A stretch of 64,000 nt of DNA from Mytilisepta virgata (GCA_028015205.1 CM051511.1:30000001-30064000); one strand, 5' to 3'. Counted from the first letter of the stretch, positions 47,228-59,072 are shown. A program made the numbers and translations. Notes: generated by a model not told the origin, from the letters alone.

Positions 47228-49619
47228 TAACACCTTTTTATAGAAGTAGCTATACATTTTAGAACTAAAATATTGGAAATTTGAACTGTGACTTGTAAAT
47301 ATTTGGTTTTAAACACAAATGTGAAGTTACCATTAGACAAACCGACAAATGTATCTATTTACCAATTTTAATTTATCCATGGATAAAAGTTAATAAAGCA
47401 TGAAAAGTGTTAAAGAACATACACAATTGTATTAAGTTTTATCCTTTTAGAAAACTATATGTTGCTAATCTCTTTATTATACTAGATAGATAAAATGTAG
47501 TATTGTATTAATCAAAAAGTACATTACTTTCATTTTCCTGTTATGTTATAAAAAGAAAATAAAGCAAAACATGCTCACAATAAAATATTATCCTGCAATC
47601 AAGCAATTTTCGGTCTAATAAAAGGGGTAGAATAAAATTTAGTCGTATTGGGTCAATGACCTAAGAATTCCATTTTAATTTGCATATGATAAAATAAAAG
47701 AATTTCCTTGGATGGAAGGGCAAAATCATAAAAGTTTATACATCGATAACCCCGTATTTGGCAAGTATATTCATGCGCTTTCTTGATTATTTAAAGTTTC
47801 AAGTGAGACATTTAATTAAAGAATGCTGTAAAAGAATAAATTCTAAGGATGAGTTAAAATTTAATGAGAAATGGTTTAAAAATAGATGAAAATTGCGTTT
47901 TTAAAAATACGAGTTTGTATGAGTTTATCGATGTGTAAACTCGGTCTTTTCACTCACAAACTCAACATAAAGTCCTTCGGACTTTATTTAGTTTGTGATG
48001 GAGTCGGCCGAGTTTACACATCGATAAACTCATACAAAATCGTATTTAATCCTATAATAAAGTCTACTTGTACTTGTTTACACGAAGAACGCGAGGAGCG
48101 TAGTGAATGTGACAGATGACGTCCTGGCATTTTCCGCGTTTTCACTGCAGTTGAATTTCAACTTCAAACGTAATTTTAAGGCATTTTACGCATCTAAAGG
48201 GGATTGCAGATAAAGAAATACAGTCATTGTCGGAAAATATAAAATTTATTTGGGCTTGCTGCGAAACATGGGGAAAAGGCTCACTAAAGCTCGACTTTCC
48301 CGTGTTTCTGAAGCTCGACCAAATAAATTTTATATTTTCCGACAATCACTGTGTATTATATATTTATTACATATACCTACCAAATGAATGATTGGTTTCT
48401 TATACTAAATAATTAATCGTTAATAAAGACATACGGATTTAATCAATCTTATCTTTATTGATCATCTGTCAGTGCACCTATGTAAATAGAACCCGTGATT
48501 CTAATTACTTATGCAACTAATTTTCGAAGTTGATCTTGACATTTATGCACTTTTTGGATTATTGACACCTTTGTTCATATTTGTTAGTTAATGTTACAAT
48601 AAATATTCGGTATTCCAAAAGGTAATAATTATGCACACCTGCTGATAGACTCCGTCTGTACTCCTACCCTGGGGCAAATCCGGAGGGTCGACGAGTTGGG
48701 GGGGGGGGGGCACAATTTTGAATAATTATCCTTTTTTTTTTTTTTTGTAAAGCAGATTTTACTACTTTTATTGCCAGAGGGGGGGGGGGGGGGTACAGCA
48801 TCCTATCTTCTTTTTGGTTAAAGCCACAGAAGCTTATGTATCTGCTGAAAAATTGAAAGCAATTATTATATTTTTACTGCTGTTGTCAGGTTGTAGAACT
48901 AGATAACTGGATATTTAGTTTGAACTCTGGAAAGGAAAATGAACAACCACAAGCACAACAAATAAACACCGAAAACTAAAAAACAATGAACAACACGAAC
49001 TCCTATAAAAACTAGAAGTAAACTCAGGTGCTCCGGAAGGGTAAGCAGTTCCTATAATTCGTTAGACTTTCAATAATTTATAATTTTGTTACGTCAAAAA
49101 ATGTCATGCAAAATCACTGAAAAATAACAGTTTTAAAGTTCAATGTATAATAATTGAAGTGGTTTCATTTTCCGTAGCCAGTGCAGTTTGGAATATCTGA
49201 CGTTGCATGTATCAAATTTAAAAATGGATCTCAAACTTTTGTTCTTTTACACGGCCATCGAGGTGCTAAAAAACAAACAACTGAGAGAAGAAACTTTTTG
49301 ACAATTATCAATATCTTCAAGTTTTAAATAAAATAAATGAACATTTATGAAAGGTTTTAAATTTATATTTCAGAAGTCTCACTGATATAAACATTATGAA
49401 AACAATGTTGATGTACCTCTCATATATCAGAACAGTTTAAACAAATCATGATAGTAAAGATTTTTTAGATATTGTAAATGTCCGTTTGTACTAACAACAT
49501 ACTTAAATTAAAAAAAAGAAATAGTCCAGATGTTTTTACTTACCAATGAATTTCAAATATATTAATTGCAAAAATATAGATAATAATCTTTTGTTTGTTT
49601 TCAAAACAATACACATCAA
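47228..49619. repeat. Local duplication, copy B
   Basis: Partner of 43942-46380. It carries insertion B (47592-48354), a ~230-bp extra block near 49299-49525, and is cut at its right end by the Helitron-like copy R. RT-element tail fragments occur in both copies (44880-44990 and 48935-49045) and again at 46880-46990. Confidence 0.85.
47592..48354. mobile_element. Insertion B (763 bp) with two hairpins, one flush with its right end
   Basis: Flanked by ATTAT at 47587-47591 and 48355-48359. Copy A lacks the block and reads AATATTATTATATACC at the same place (~44260). Hairpin 1 spans 47905-48047 and folds at GTCCTTCGGAC. Hairpin 2 spans 48220-48352 with arms GTCGGAAAATATAAAATTTA. A plus-strand frame open over about 47697-47888 reads PYLASIFMRFLDYLKFQVRH then KECCKRINSKDELKFNEKWF and stops. 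It is protein-like but unrecognised. Confidence 0.65.
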
Positions 49620-50163
49620 CCCGTAGAGCTGCCTAGAGCGTCACCACGTGGCGGATAGGGGAGATCCTCTCGTTATGTTTGTCAGATCATAATACGGAAG
49701 GCCTGACTGTGGACCAAAATGGGCAACGTGTTTGGAGAATGCCACATTCCTAGCACGCTAAAGACCATTCTGTAGTTTTCGAAAGAGTAGGCTGACGGCT
49801 GCTATAGAATGTTAAATTACCCCACCCTACCAGCCTTTTACATTGACAGTCCAAAGTGGTTCCCCTTTGTGCCTAGCCTCTATTTTGAATTGTTTGATAC
49901 TTTGAACTGGTTCTCGTCCAGAAGAAACATGCTATATTTGCCACTGAACGTTAGGGTGACGGCTGCAACAGAAGGTTAAATTACCCCACCCTACCAGCCT
50001 TTTACAGTGACAGTTCAAAGTGGTTCCCCTTTGTGCCTAGCCTCTATTTGAATTGTTTGATACTTTTGAACAGGTTCTCGTCCAGAAGAAACATGTTATA
50101 TTTGCCACTGAACGTTAAGCAAACAAGTACTTAAAAATTCTCAAGACGCTTTAAACAAGTTCA
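49620..50163 (-). mobile_element. Helitron-like element, copy R (inverted relative to 34204-34762)
   Basis: Reverse-complement match to copy L over its whole length, including both ~165-bp units and the ATGTTTGTCAGATCATAATA block. It begins right after ACAATACACATCA of duplication copy B. Copy A continues uninterrupted at that point (46360-46380), so this is an insertion site. Confidence 0.75.
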
Positions 50164-50312
50164 ACGATGCTTCTGATACTCAGTAATCGAACTTGACTCC
50201 TTGATATACTGGTTATTCAGAATTTTGAGACTTTTATACATTCCTTTCCTTGTATGTCAAATTTTAATTAACTTTTTAAAAAGGTGTCTCCAGAATATTC
50301 CATTAGCGGTGT

Positions 50313-50447
50313 ACCAGCCTGGGCGCCATAAAGAACTATTTATTCTGAGTAAAGAAAATTTTACTCAAATTCCCATTCTCAGCCAATCACATTCGAGTAT
50401 TCCCGTATTTAAGAATATTCTCAACTTTTATGGCGCTAGGACCTGGA
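50313..50447. mobile_element. Small palindromic MITE-like element
   Basis: The ends CCAGCCTGGGCGCCATAAA and TTTATGGCGCTAGGACCTGG are inverted copies of each other, with AGAATATTC-like words inside. The opening 50201-50455 runs through it and is not a gene. Confidence 0.6.
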
Positions 50448-50940
50448 TTATATGAATATTGGTTCTTCAGTTTAAATCCATAAATAATAATACAAATATC
50501 TTTTTTTCAGAAGTGATTATCAATTTTATAGTTGACATATTGGGACTCTTAACTGTGATTCCAACTTTTGTTCACTTGACATTTAGATATAAATTACAAT
50601 GTATGACAAATTATCAAAATAAAATGTACAGATTTTATTAAATTAATTACAGGAATATTTTGTTTTACAACTTTTGCACAATTAACCTGTAAAAATGTAC
50701 CTGATGAACATTCTAAATGTAAACGCGAATAAGATTTACATTTTATACAATTATCAATTGCCCATTTTGTAAATTAGAAGCTTCAAAATGTATATTTTTA
50801 AATATTCAAAGAATGGTTTTAATTTGTCCGAGATACAAATGTAGTCATATTGAATTTCTAATATTTTCAATTTTTTTAGTGTCTTAATTTTTCTATTGGA
50901 AATTCCCATTCAGAATCCAATTTAGAATATATATATATAG

Positions 50941-51095
50941 ATTCTATTTCAGTTTCGAGTGAATTACAAGATTTCTACACTGGAGAGAGTTAAAATTAAG
51001 ATTTTAACATGCGAACCTTGGCGAGCATGTTAAATCTTAATTTTAACTCTCGAGAGTGTAGAAATCTTGTAATTTGCGAGAAATTGAAGTAGAAT
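50941..51095. repeat. Long hairpin, ~70-bp arms
   Basis: Left arm 50941-51012 and right arm 51025-51095 pair nearly perfectly (for example AGAGTTAAAATTAAGATTTT with its complement) around the loop GAACCTTGGCGA. It resembles the end hairpins of insertions A and B. Confidence 0.85.
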
Positions 51096-51099
51096 TTGT

Positions 51100-53250
51100 T
51101 TCTCCCAATACACTTGTACCAAAGAATCTAGGTCATCCCTAATTGTACCCCGACATTTGTTTTTGTTATTGTTTACGCTCTACCGGATATCGCTTGACGA
51201 TTTGTTTAGTGCGAGGTCGCGACCTTTAGGACGGCCAATAAAATTCCGTTTCCGCACGAGACTTTTTAATTGCTCTAGAGCATTAAATTATTTTTATTCA
51301 ATGGGCTGAACGGTATGAAAATACACACACCCATGGGAGAAAAATATATAACCTTTACCAACAATTGTAAATTTTTCTGTTGTCCTGGGCGACTCAACAA
51401 GGGTAATAAATGTACGTAAACAATCCAATAGCTCAAACATTTAGACTTTCAAAATACCAAAAAATTTCCTACTAAATAAAATTAAACAAAACATCTTACA
51501 ATAAAACATTAAGATGTATACCATAAAGTACTATTATGAACCAATCATTCCAATTTCAACATGTGTACAATGAAGTTAACGGGTAAATTAAACTTTTCAT
51601 TATTAACTTTGGGAGGGGGAGTGGGGTGGTGTGTAATAATCCAAAACATTTCGGTATTGCAATAGGTACCTAATTTGTACACTGAGTGGTGGACCTCTTA
51701 TTGTACTCGTATGAATAGAAATTGCACAAAATATATCAAACACAAGAGTAAAAACACCTAACATGTATTTGGTTTATCTTTCAGGTAATATATGTACGTC
51801 TCGGTTTTGGTCGACAACCATTATTGTATTGAATTTATACATTTCTTGTTGTTGCTCTCATCCTCTTTTCGCATCATTTAGGTCCCTATAGCGTCTTTCA
51901 ACATGAACAACAGCAATACAAGCGCTATTCACTTTAATTGCGTTCTAGAATTGAATGGATTAGCTTATCATCTAGCCCTATATTTGCTTTTATTTTAATA
52001 TACTAGTGTATTGAAATATGATTCATGTTCAATATTGCAATTGGTATACCTTTCTTTGGGTAAAAGATTCAAATAACACAACAAGTGATGAAATGCATCT
52101 GGACTCAGGCGTTTTTAATGTTTCTACTCAAATATTAATACTGGTCGATGCATTATTATAGTAATGAAAATTATTTTGAAGAAATTCCTTTATATGTAAA
52201 CGAGACCAACTCACTTGAATGAAGTCGGAACAGTTTGTGAGTGAGTTGGTGTTTCATTCAGTTTGTGCGTATAATTCCAAAAGGTTTGATTAATTCAGTT
52301 AAAACTGTTGTCTCCAATAACAGCACTATTTTCCGGAAAAAATAATTTTCTCGCTGCGTTGGAGACCCATTGGTAGCCTTGAACTGTTTTCTCCTCTTTG
52401 GTTGGGTTGTTGTTAGATTTATAATAATACAAACAGGTCAGATGGCTAGATTAAAAAAGAATTAAGAACCTTTAATTGCAATTACAAATAAAATGAATTG
52501 TCAAAGCTGACGTTTAAATTGCTTCCTCATTAAACTAAGGATAGAGGTATTGGCGATTGTGACGGGAGAGTGGCATTTCATTGTGTTCAGTAGTTGATTG
52601 CTGCACTGGTTGGTTGCCTCTTTTCAAGTAAATAAAGTTTGTGCCAATTTATCTGTATAATTCCTAAAAGTTTGTAATTGTTTGCAGCAACATGGAAAAC
52701 ATTATACTAACTTTCTGCTTGGAAATAATTATGTAGTATGTGCGGTATTTGCTTCAACTCAGTCAATATCAATTTACTAAACCATCATTATATTTTTTAA
52801 TATATTTTGTTACGTAACATACTTGGTACAATTTTGTTTTGTTCAAATATTGAAAGTTATCCACATATTTGTACGAATTCTTTATAGTCTAGTTTTTAGA
52901 TTACCTGAAAATATATTATTGCATAACTAAAAATTTAAGAAATTCAAAATAAACCATGGAAAAAATACGCATAAATGTACAGTTGTACGTCCAATTGTTA
53001 ACGCTAGAGAGAGGACTCTTGAAAATGACATACAACAAAAAGTACTATAGGTATTCGTGAACCAAACAACAAAAATGACTATAGCTATTTGTGAACGCTA
53101 GAAACCTTAAAACACATCTATACTACATCAAAATGAGATAAAAGGAAGTAGTAATGGGAAGATTCTTAATATTTTATGTACGAATATTAGATGAAATATA
53201 TTCTAATTCATATAACACATTTCTATTAAATTTATATATATTTATGTTTA
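51100..53250. other. Gene-poor stretch
   Basis: A possible acceptor (CTCATCCTCTTTTCGCATCATTTAG) at about 51891 is followed by an open frame reading SFNMNNSNTSAIHFNCVLEL with no donor. Nothing else was supported. It might hold upstream exons of the gene ending at 53847, but none could be identified. Confidence 0.4.
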
Positions 53251-53259
53251 TTTTTACCA

Positions 53260-53480
53260 CTGAGTCGATGCCACTAAAGAGTATGTCCTTCGTGCATATC
53301 TCTGTTCTTAGATGGTTTTTGCTTTACCCCTTTTGGTCATTTTTGGTATTTTGGAATTTATTCCTCAACATTTTGGATTGTCGTTATGGTTTTTAATATT
53401 GTAGATCTTGAGCACAACTGCTCGTAAATCGAAGAAATGTGCACATCTTGTGTATCAAAATTTGTATCGAAGACGTTTAT
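53260..53480 (+). repeat. Dispersed repeat R1 copy
   Basis: Starts ACCACTGAGTCGATGCCACT, then TCCTTCGTGCATATCTCTGT, and ends with a ATCAAAATTTGTATCGAAGA block, diverged from 17100-17300. Confidence 0.7.
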
Positions 53481-53707
53481 TTAGATTTAAATTTAAGAAA
53501 AAGTCTTTACCTTTTGAAAGTAATTTAATCATTGATATTGTATTATTCTTTGTTTCATTTACATCGCGTGTAAAAATAATAATAACAATCAATCAGAGAT
53601 AGCGGAAAACAATTATAATGAAAATTACATTTTTTTATTACAGTAAGGCAGTAAATCCAGGTATTTTCTATGCATTGTCATGGGCAATTATGTTGTTTTT
53701 TTTCCAG

Positions 53708-53847
53708 GAAGGCTAGCAAATGACAAGAACTTTCGAGTGTTCAACGATAGCTACCAATATTATAATATGCTAGAGAAAGCTTCAACTTTTCTGGGCCAGG
53801 ACTGTGAATTTATACAGCATTCCTTTCAAAAACCACCCAAGAATTAA
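53708..53847 (+). CDS. Candidate terminal exon of an unknown protein
   Basis: An excellent acceptor (TATGTTGTTTTTTTTTCCAG) opens a frame of two bases plus 45 codons and a TAA stop. It reads RLANDKNFRVFNDSYQYYNM, then LEKASTFLGQDCEFIQHSF, then QKPPKN. Codon and residue use are clearly protein-like against the AT-rich background. The exon would follow a phase-1 intron. No domain was recognised and no upstream exon was found with confidence; the rest of the gene may lie further left or have decayed. Confidence 0.5.
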
Positions 53848-54050
53848 AGAACCTTTGTGAGCACGCTCACCTACCCCACGCCCCCATATTGTCACCGGGC
53901 AAACAAAATCTCACCTCCCACGAAAAATGTACATTATCAAATGCTTACCTTCACACCTTAATATTTATATGAATGGCAGCATGTTGAGAATATGGAACAG
54001 GAGGTACTGTAGCATCACATACTGTCTTTAAGTATATATATATATATATA

Positions 54051-54650
54051 TATAGTTTAAATTCTCTAGATATAGGATCAATCCGAGGCAGTAATTTTAA
54101 ACTTATAAACGTCATACTTTGCACACACAGGAAGTCTTGTGTTTATATGCTGTAGTTTAAATTCTCTAGATATAGGATCAATCCGAGGCAGTGATTTTAC
54201 ATCTTTTTCAACCAGCGGACGTCCGTATGAGTTTAATTTTATTTATGTAAGTCTCTGAGACCCCTTACGGCAACTCCGCCTAGCATACGAAGCATGGCGA
54301 TTATAACGTTACGCCACGGTGACAACCTAAAATAGTTGTTCCTATGACGTACTTATAAACGTCATGCTTTGCACACACAGGAAGTCTTGTGTTTTTATAC
54401 TGTAGTTTAAATTTTCTAGATATAGGATCAATCCGAGGCAGTGATTTTACATATTTTTCAACCAGCGGACGTCCGTATGAGTTTAATTTTATTTATTGAA
54501 GTCTCTGAGACCCCTTACGGCAACTCCGACTAGCATACAAAGCATGGCGATTATAACGTTACGCCACGGTGACAACCTAAAATAGTTGTTCCTATGACGT
54601 ACTTATAAACGTCATGCTTTGCACACACAGGAAGTCTTGTGTTTATGTGT
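54051..54650. repeat. 250-bp tandem repeat with one internally deleted unit
   Basis: ACTTATAAACGTCAT recurs at 54101, 54351 and 54601, and TAGTTTAAATT at 54053, 54153 and 54403. The full period is therefore exactly 250 bases, and the first unit is only 100 bases (a 150-base internal deletion). Units contain TCTAGATATAGGATCAATCC, CCAGCGGACGTCCGTATGAG and GTTACGCCACGGTGACAACC. A (TA)n run precedes at about 54033-54053. Confidence 0.95.
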
Positions 54651-54679
54651 TTATATATATATTCAATGCAGGAGCCATA

Positions 54680-55905
54680 AATATGAGTTTGTGAGCGTAT
54701 TACTTTACATAAATCTTTTGTAGCCAATGCTTTTAATAATAAGTTATTGGGTTCTTTCAAAATAAGAATTTCTTGAAGATATGCACATCTACACAAAGAA
54801 AGTCCTTATTAACTAAATTAACTAGAAAAATTCATGAAATTCTGTTCCATGGTTTCAGAGAAGTTGCGCTGAAAAACTGATTTAACATTATGTTTTCACC
54901 AAATTTCAAAGTTCAAAGAGTAATAACTCCTACAAATGTCAAATCTACAGAGTGTACCCTTATTAACTACAAGGTTTCATGAAAGTCTGTTTCGTGGTTT
55001 AAGAGAAGTTGCGTTGACAAACTGTTTGATTAGTACACATGGCTGAGCATGTATCGCACCAAACCACACTCACACGATTCACACGTTAAAATTATATCTT
55101 ACATTTATTTAAAATCAATAAACCTTTTCATGTTATTCCAATCTAATTAGCTAGGTCATACTAAAAAAAATTGATAGGATAATAATAAAGTTGTCAGCAA
55201 AATAAACAGTACGCCACAATTATGGCTTCTTTCAAATAAAAAAACATCATGTCACTAGGGTGTCTACTGGCTAATATAGCATGTAATTAAATAAGGAATT
55301 AATAGTTGCTCTGAAGTAACAAATACCGATTTACCTGTACATCTACTTTATCTGATCATTTGATTTATATTTTATTTAATTTATTCTTTTTAAACCAAAT
55401 AAATTCAATAATTTACATTAGTAAAAGATCTGTGCTGGATTATTAATATCAACATCGAAAAATATTTGACACCGGCGAAAGTTCGTTCCTACAATATTTG
55501 AATTCGAATTTGAAATGTGCTCTGATGTGAATTCACACGTTTTAAAATCTGTCTCGACCAATGAAATCTGCTACACGTTACACGATTCAAAGCACAGGTT
55601 TCTTACCACACGCACACGATTCACACATTACAGGCACAGGATCCGCACGTTTTCGCATGTTACACGATTTTTGTGGTGATTTACACGTTCAACCAAGGGT
55701 GTATTTGGGGCAAAATCCATGTTTAAAAGAGCATAACTACTAGAAAAATAAAATTGAATAAAAATCTCTCGATATCCACATCTACAGATTATGTCCTTAT
55801 TAACTACAAAGTTCATGGAATTCTGTTATGTGGTTTCAGAGAAATTGCGCTCACAAGAACAGGACTGACGGACGGAGGGACGGATGGACGGACCGACGGA
55901 GGGAC
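54680..55905. repeat. Split repeat element ending in GGACGGACGG
   Basis: TCCTTATTAACTACAAAGTT and GTGGTTTCAGAGAAATTGCG blocks recur at about 54802-54875, 54957-55025 and 55791-55850. The last is followed by a GACGGACGGAGGGACGGATG run. Between 55040 and 55715 lies unrelated sequence rich in CACACGATTCACACGTT-like words, which looks like an insertion. Non-coding. Confidence 0.6.
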
Positions 55906-56009
55906 TGACGTTTCATATATACATTTTTAGAAAGGCTACTTCAAAGGAAAGAAAAGATACTAACACAGTCCTTTAATTTTCTGTTTCAGCTATAAAGTTA
56001 AAACATTCT

Positions 56010-56110
56010 TTTTTGCGCATTTTTATGCACAAGATGTGCACATTTCGTCCATTTACGACTCATCAGTTGTGCTCAATGCCTAAAACGTTAAAAACCAAAA
56101 TAACAAGCTA
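56010..56110 (-). repeat. Dispersed repeat R1 fragment
   Basis: Minus-strand end piece with TGTGCACATTTCGTCCATTT and GACTCATCAGTTGTGCTCAA. Confidence 0.65.
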
Positions 56111-56124
56111 ATCACCGGGAGCCG

Positions 56125-56735
56125 GTATCGCTCACCTGGATTCAATGTGTTGATCAACAGTCATAAAAGCACCCAAGAAACAAAAGTCTGTATTATTGGA
56201 TATAATTCTGAAAGAAGAAAATCTAGTAACCATGGCTGCCAAGGCTGGTTCTAATTGGCAAAGTGCTTTTAAACAAAAAGATTTTTAAATGAATTATCCC
56301 TTAGGGTCCTATGCTAAAGTAAGTTTGGTTGTGACGGCCATCTTTGTTGACTGTTCGGGTCATCTGACATAATTCTGAAAGAGGACCACCAAAGAATTAT
56401 TTCTGCAAAGTTTCTTTCCAATTGGCTCAATGGTTTCAGACAAGAATATGTTTTTTATTAATTACCTCAAAATTTAGTTCCAATAGGCGTAGTCATTTCA
56501 GACAAGAATATTTTTTAATCAATTATTCCATAGGTTCTTATGATCGATTGTGATGGACATCCTGGTTGACTTTCTAGGACACCGGACACAATTCTGAAAG
56601 AGGACCATTTATGGACCATTTCAACAAAGTTTGGTATCAAATAGTTCAGTTTTTCAGGCAAGAAGATTTTTAAATGAATTTCTCATAAGATCCTATGGTC
56701 AACTAAGTTCATATGTGACGGCCATCTTTGCTGAC
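56125..56735 (+). mobile_element. R2 element, third copy
   Basis: Starts GGTATCGCTCACCTGGATT near 56125. It has units with AATTCTGAAAGAGGACCA at about 56365 and 56590, and TAGGGTCCTATGCTAAAGTA near 56303. Shorter and more decayed than the copy at 19763. Confidence 0.75.
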
Positions 56736-56739
56736 ATTC

Positions 56740-56990
56740 GAAATACTAACAACTGAGTTGGGGATACCAGCGTGGACTTGGGGTCCACCAGCAGTGGCAT
56801 CGACTCTGTGATAAAAATTAAAATTCTCTTATGCCAATTTTGATGCACGAGATGTGCACATTTCGACCATTGCTCAAGGCCTTAAGTGCTCAAAACCAAA
56901 ATAACAAAACAAAAAGTTGAAGAACAAATTCAAAAATGTCAACAGTTTGTGAAAACAGAAGAGTTTCTCCTTCGTACTTAGCCAAAATCA
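56740..56990 (-). repeat. Dispersed repeat R1 copy, minus strand
   Basis: Includes the extra block GGGGATACCAGCGTGGACTT and CCAGCAGTGGCATCGACTCT, then TTGATGCACGAGATGTGCAC. The GCATCGACTC end matches GAGTCGATGC in the 53260 copy. Confidence 0.7.
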
Positions 56991-56999
56991 TCTAAATAC

Positions 57000-57700
57000 G
57001 AATGGGATACTCTTCTGTTTTTACAAATTTTACATTTTTTTAACCGGTCAAATGTAGGTATCAAATACCTAATATCAAAAAATACTAGCAACTTTTAAAG
57101 TAAGGATTATCTACTTTTCGTATATCCCAGTGAATTTTAAATTAAATATACCACAGACTAACCAACTTCTGCTTCATGTCTATATTATTACTTGTGCAAG
57201 GATAATAATGGGCAATTGATATCAAAACTTTATGACAAGAGAGATGATTTGAATTTTCCTATTGTGAAATTGCCCTTTCTTTGCAGTAATATACCGAGGT
57301 CTCGGGACTATGTCATGTATGTAGTTGATTCGCTTCTTGCGTGCATGTAATGTATACGACCACTTTCTGAGCAAGGCCAATTTTCTGTGATATAAAATAA
57401 CAATCCAAAGATACTTATATTAGATATAATAAATTTATGCTATGCTGTATACGACGCACTTCAAGGAGTTACCTCTCATCAGCAGCATTAAAACCGAAAT
57501 ATTTGGGAGACCAAAAACCAAACTTATATTAAACAAGAACTACTCAAAACACGTTCCATTTGCAAAAGATCATCTTCCATATGATCATATGTGTCTTTTC
57601 ACCGGTTAATAAATATTTATTTGTGAGGTATCTTCAGTTTGTACAACAATAAAAGAAATAATCTTAACGGAATTAATATTTTATTGTTTTCGGGTATGAA
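57000..57700. other. No gene recognised
   Basis: AT-rich, no supported ORF, repeat or RNA. Confidence 0.45.
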
Positions 57701-57729
57701 TTTGTCAAAATAGTGTTTGTGATTAGTAA

Positions 57730-58260
57730 CGGAATTCTGTCAAGAAATCACATGAATTTTCCAACTTAAGAAATCATCAGAATTCTCTTTCCATAAAGTA
57801 ACGAATTCCGTTGAGAAATCTTCAGAATGATTTTTCTATAAAGTAACAGAATTCCGTTACGAAATCATCAGAATTCTCTTTCCATACAGTAACAAAATTC
57901 CGTTAAGAAATCATCAGAATTCTCTTACCATAAAATAACAGAATTCCGTTAAGAAATCATCAGAATTTTCTTTAATTCCGTTAAGAAATCACCAGAATTA
58001 TTTTTCTATAAAGTAACAGAATTCATTTACTATAAAGTAACATAATTCTAGTAAGAAATCACCAGAATTCTATTTCCATAAAGTAACAGAAGTCCGTCCA
58101 GAAATCATCAGAATTCATTTACTATAAAGTAACAGAATTCTAGTAAGAAATCATCTGAATTTTTTTACTATAAAGTAACAGAATTCCGCTAGGAAATCAT
58201 CCGAATTCATTTACTATAAAGTAACAGAATTCTGGTAAGAAATCATCAGAATTCCCCCTG
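57730..58260. repeat. ~46-bp minisatellite built on GAATTC words
   Basis: About eleven imperfect units of AGAATTCCGTTAAGAAATCA, TCAGAATTCT, then CCATAAAGTAAC. GAATTC half-sites give it a weakly palindromic character. Some units are shortened. Isolated diverged units continue to about 58500. Confidence 0.85.
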
Positions 58261-58269
58261 TTGAGAAAT

Positions 58270-58900
58270 GATTAAAATAGTAATAACATAATTATATGAA
58301 GGAAACAACACAATTTTTCTATCTAGTACATTTATCGGAAGTTGTTTATACCCATCAACAGAATTATCCCAAGAAGTCATCACAATAACGGAATTATTCA
58401 CAGAATTTTGTTTGTGTGTTAAAAGTTTTTCTTTCTGATATAAATAGAATTCAGTTAAGAGCTTCTCACTATTTAAGAAATCATTAGAACTTGTTGTTTC
58501 AAGTAAAAATGATAAGACAGCTGAGACATATATTTTAAAATTGTTTTTAAATAATGTTGAAAATTAAATAACAAATGGCGTTGATAAACATAAGAATAAA
58601 TACATCATTTATTTCGGGGAAAAAATCTTTTCAACAAATTTTATTGTGAAAAAACAACATATTTACAAAAATAAAAAGAAAAAAACACATTAATATTTTT
58701 CCTACATTTTGATAGCATCAAGCATAAAAATGATATTAATCATTAAAGATTGTTTACCGTTAATACTTGACTCGTCTGATGGATAAAAATGAACAAATAG
58801 GGGACTGGATTTTTAGAATTCAGAAAATTCTAATTACTATTTAAATACATATGCATTTACACAAGCACACTGAGTAAGTCAAAATAAACTAATTAGTACA
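58270..58900. other. No gene recognised
   Basis: AT-rich sequence with decayed minisatellite-like words up to about 58500. A TATTTAAATA box near 58838 could serve the exon at 58911. Confidence 0.4.
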
Positions 58901-58910
58901 CCACATCAAT

Positions 58911-59072
58911 ATGTCTATTAGTGTTCAGGCGAGCGTACTTGTAGTCAATATTTTATTTTATTTCGTTCATCAGACAAGAGCGATCAGCAACATTCATGCA
59001 AACATAGTTCCAAAAAGTGCATTAACTACAAAAGCGGCATTGTATAAACCGATATTTTATTACTCACTAAAG
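58911..59072 (+). CDS. Candidate first exon: signal peptide plus short N-terminus
   Basis: ATG at 58911 opens 54 codons ending at AAG|GTATGG (phase 0). It reads MSISVQASVLVVNILFYFV then HQTRA, a textbook hydrophobic signal sequence with an Ala cleavage position, followed by ISNIHANIVPKSALTTKAAL. A TATTTAAATA box about 70 bases upstream fits a promoter. If unspliced it stops after nine more codons. No second exon was identified to the right. The family is unknown. Confidence 0.4.

Noticed and set aside
57730..58260. CRISPR-like repeats
   Set aside because: Spacing is irregular and the between-repeat sequence is itself repeated.
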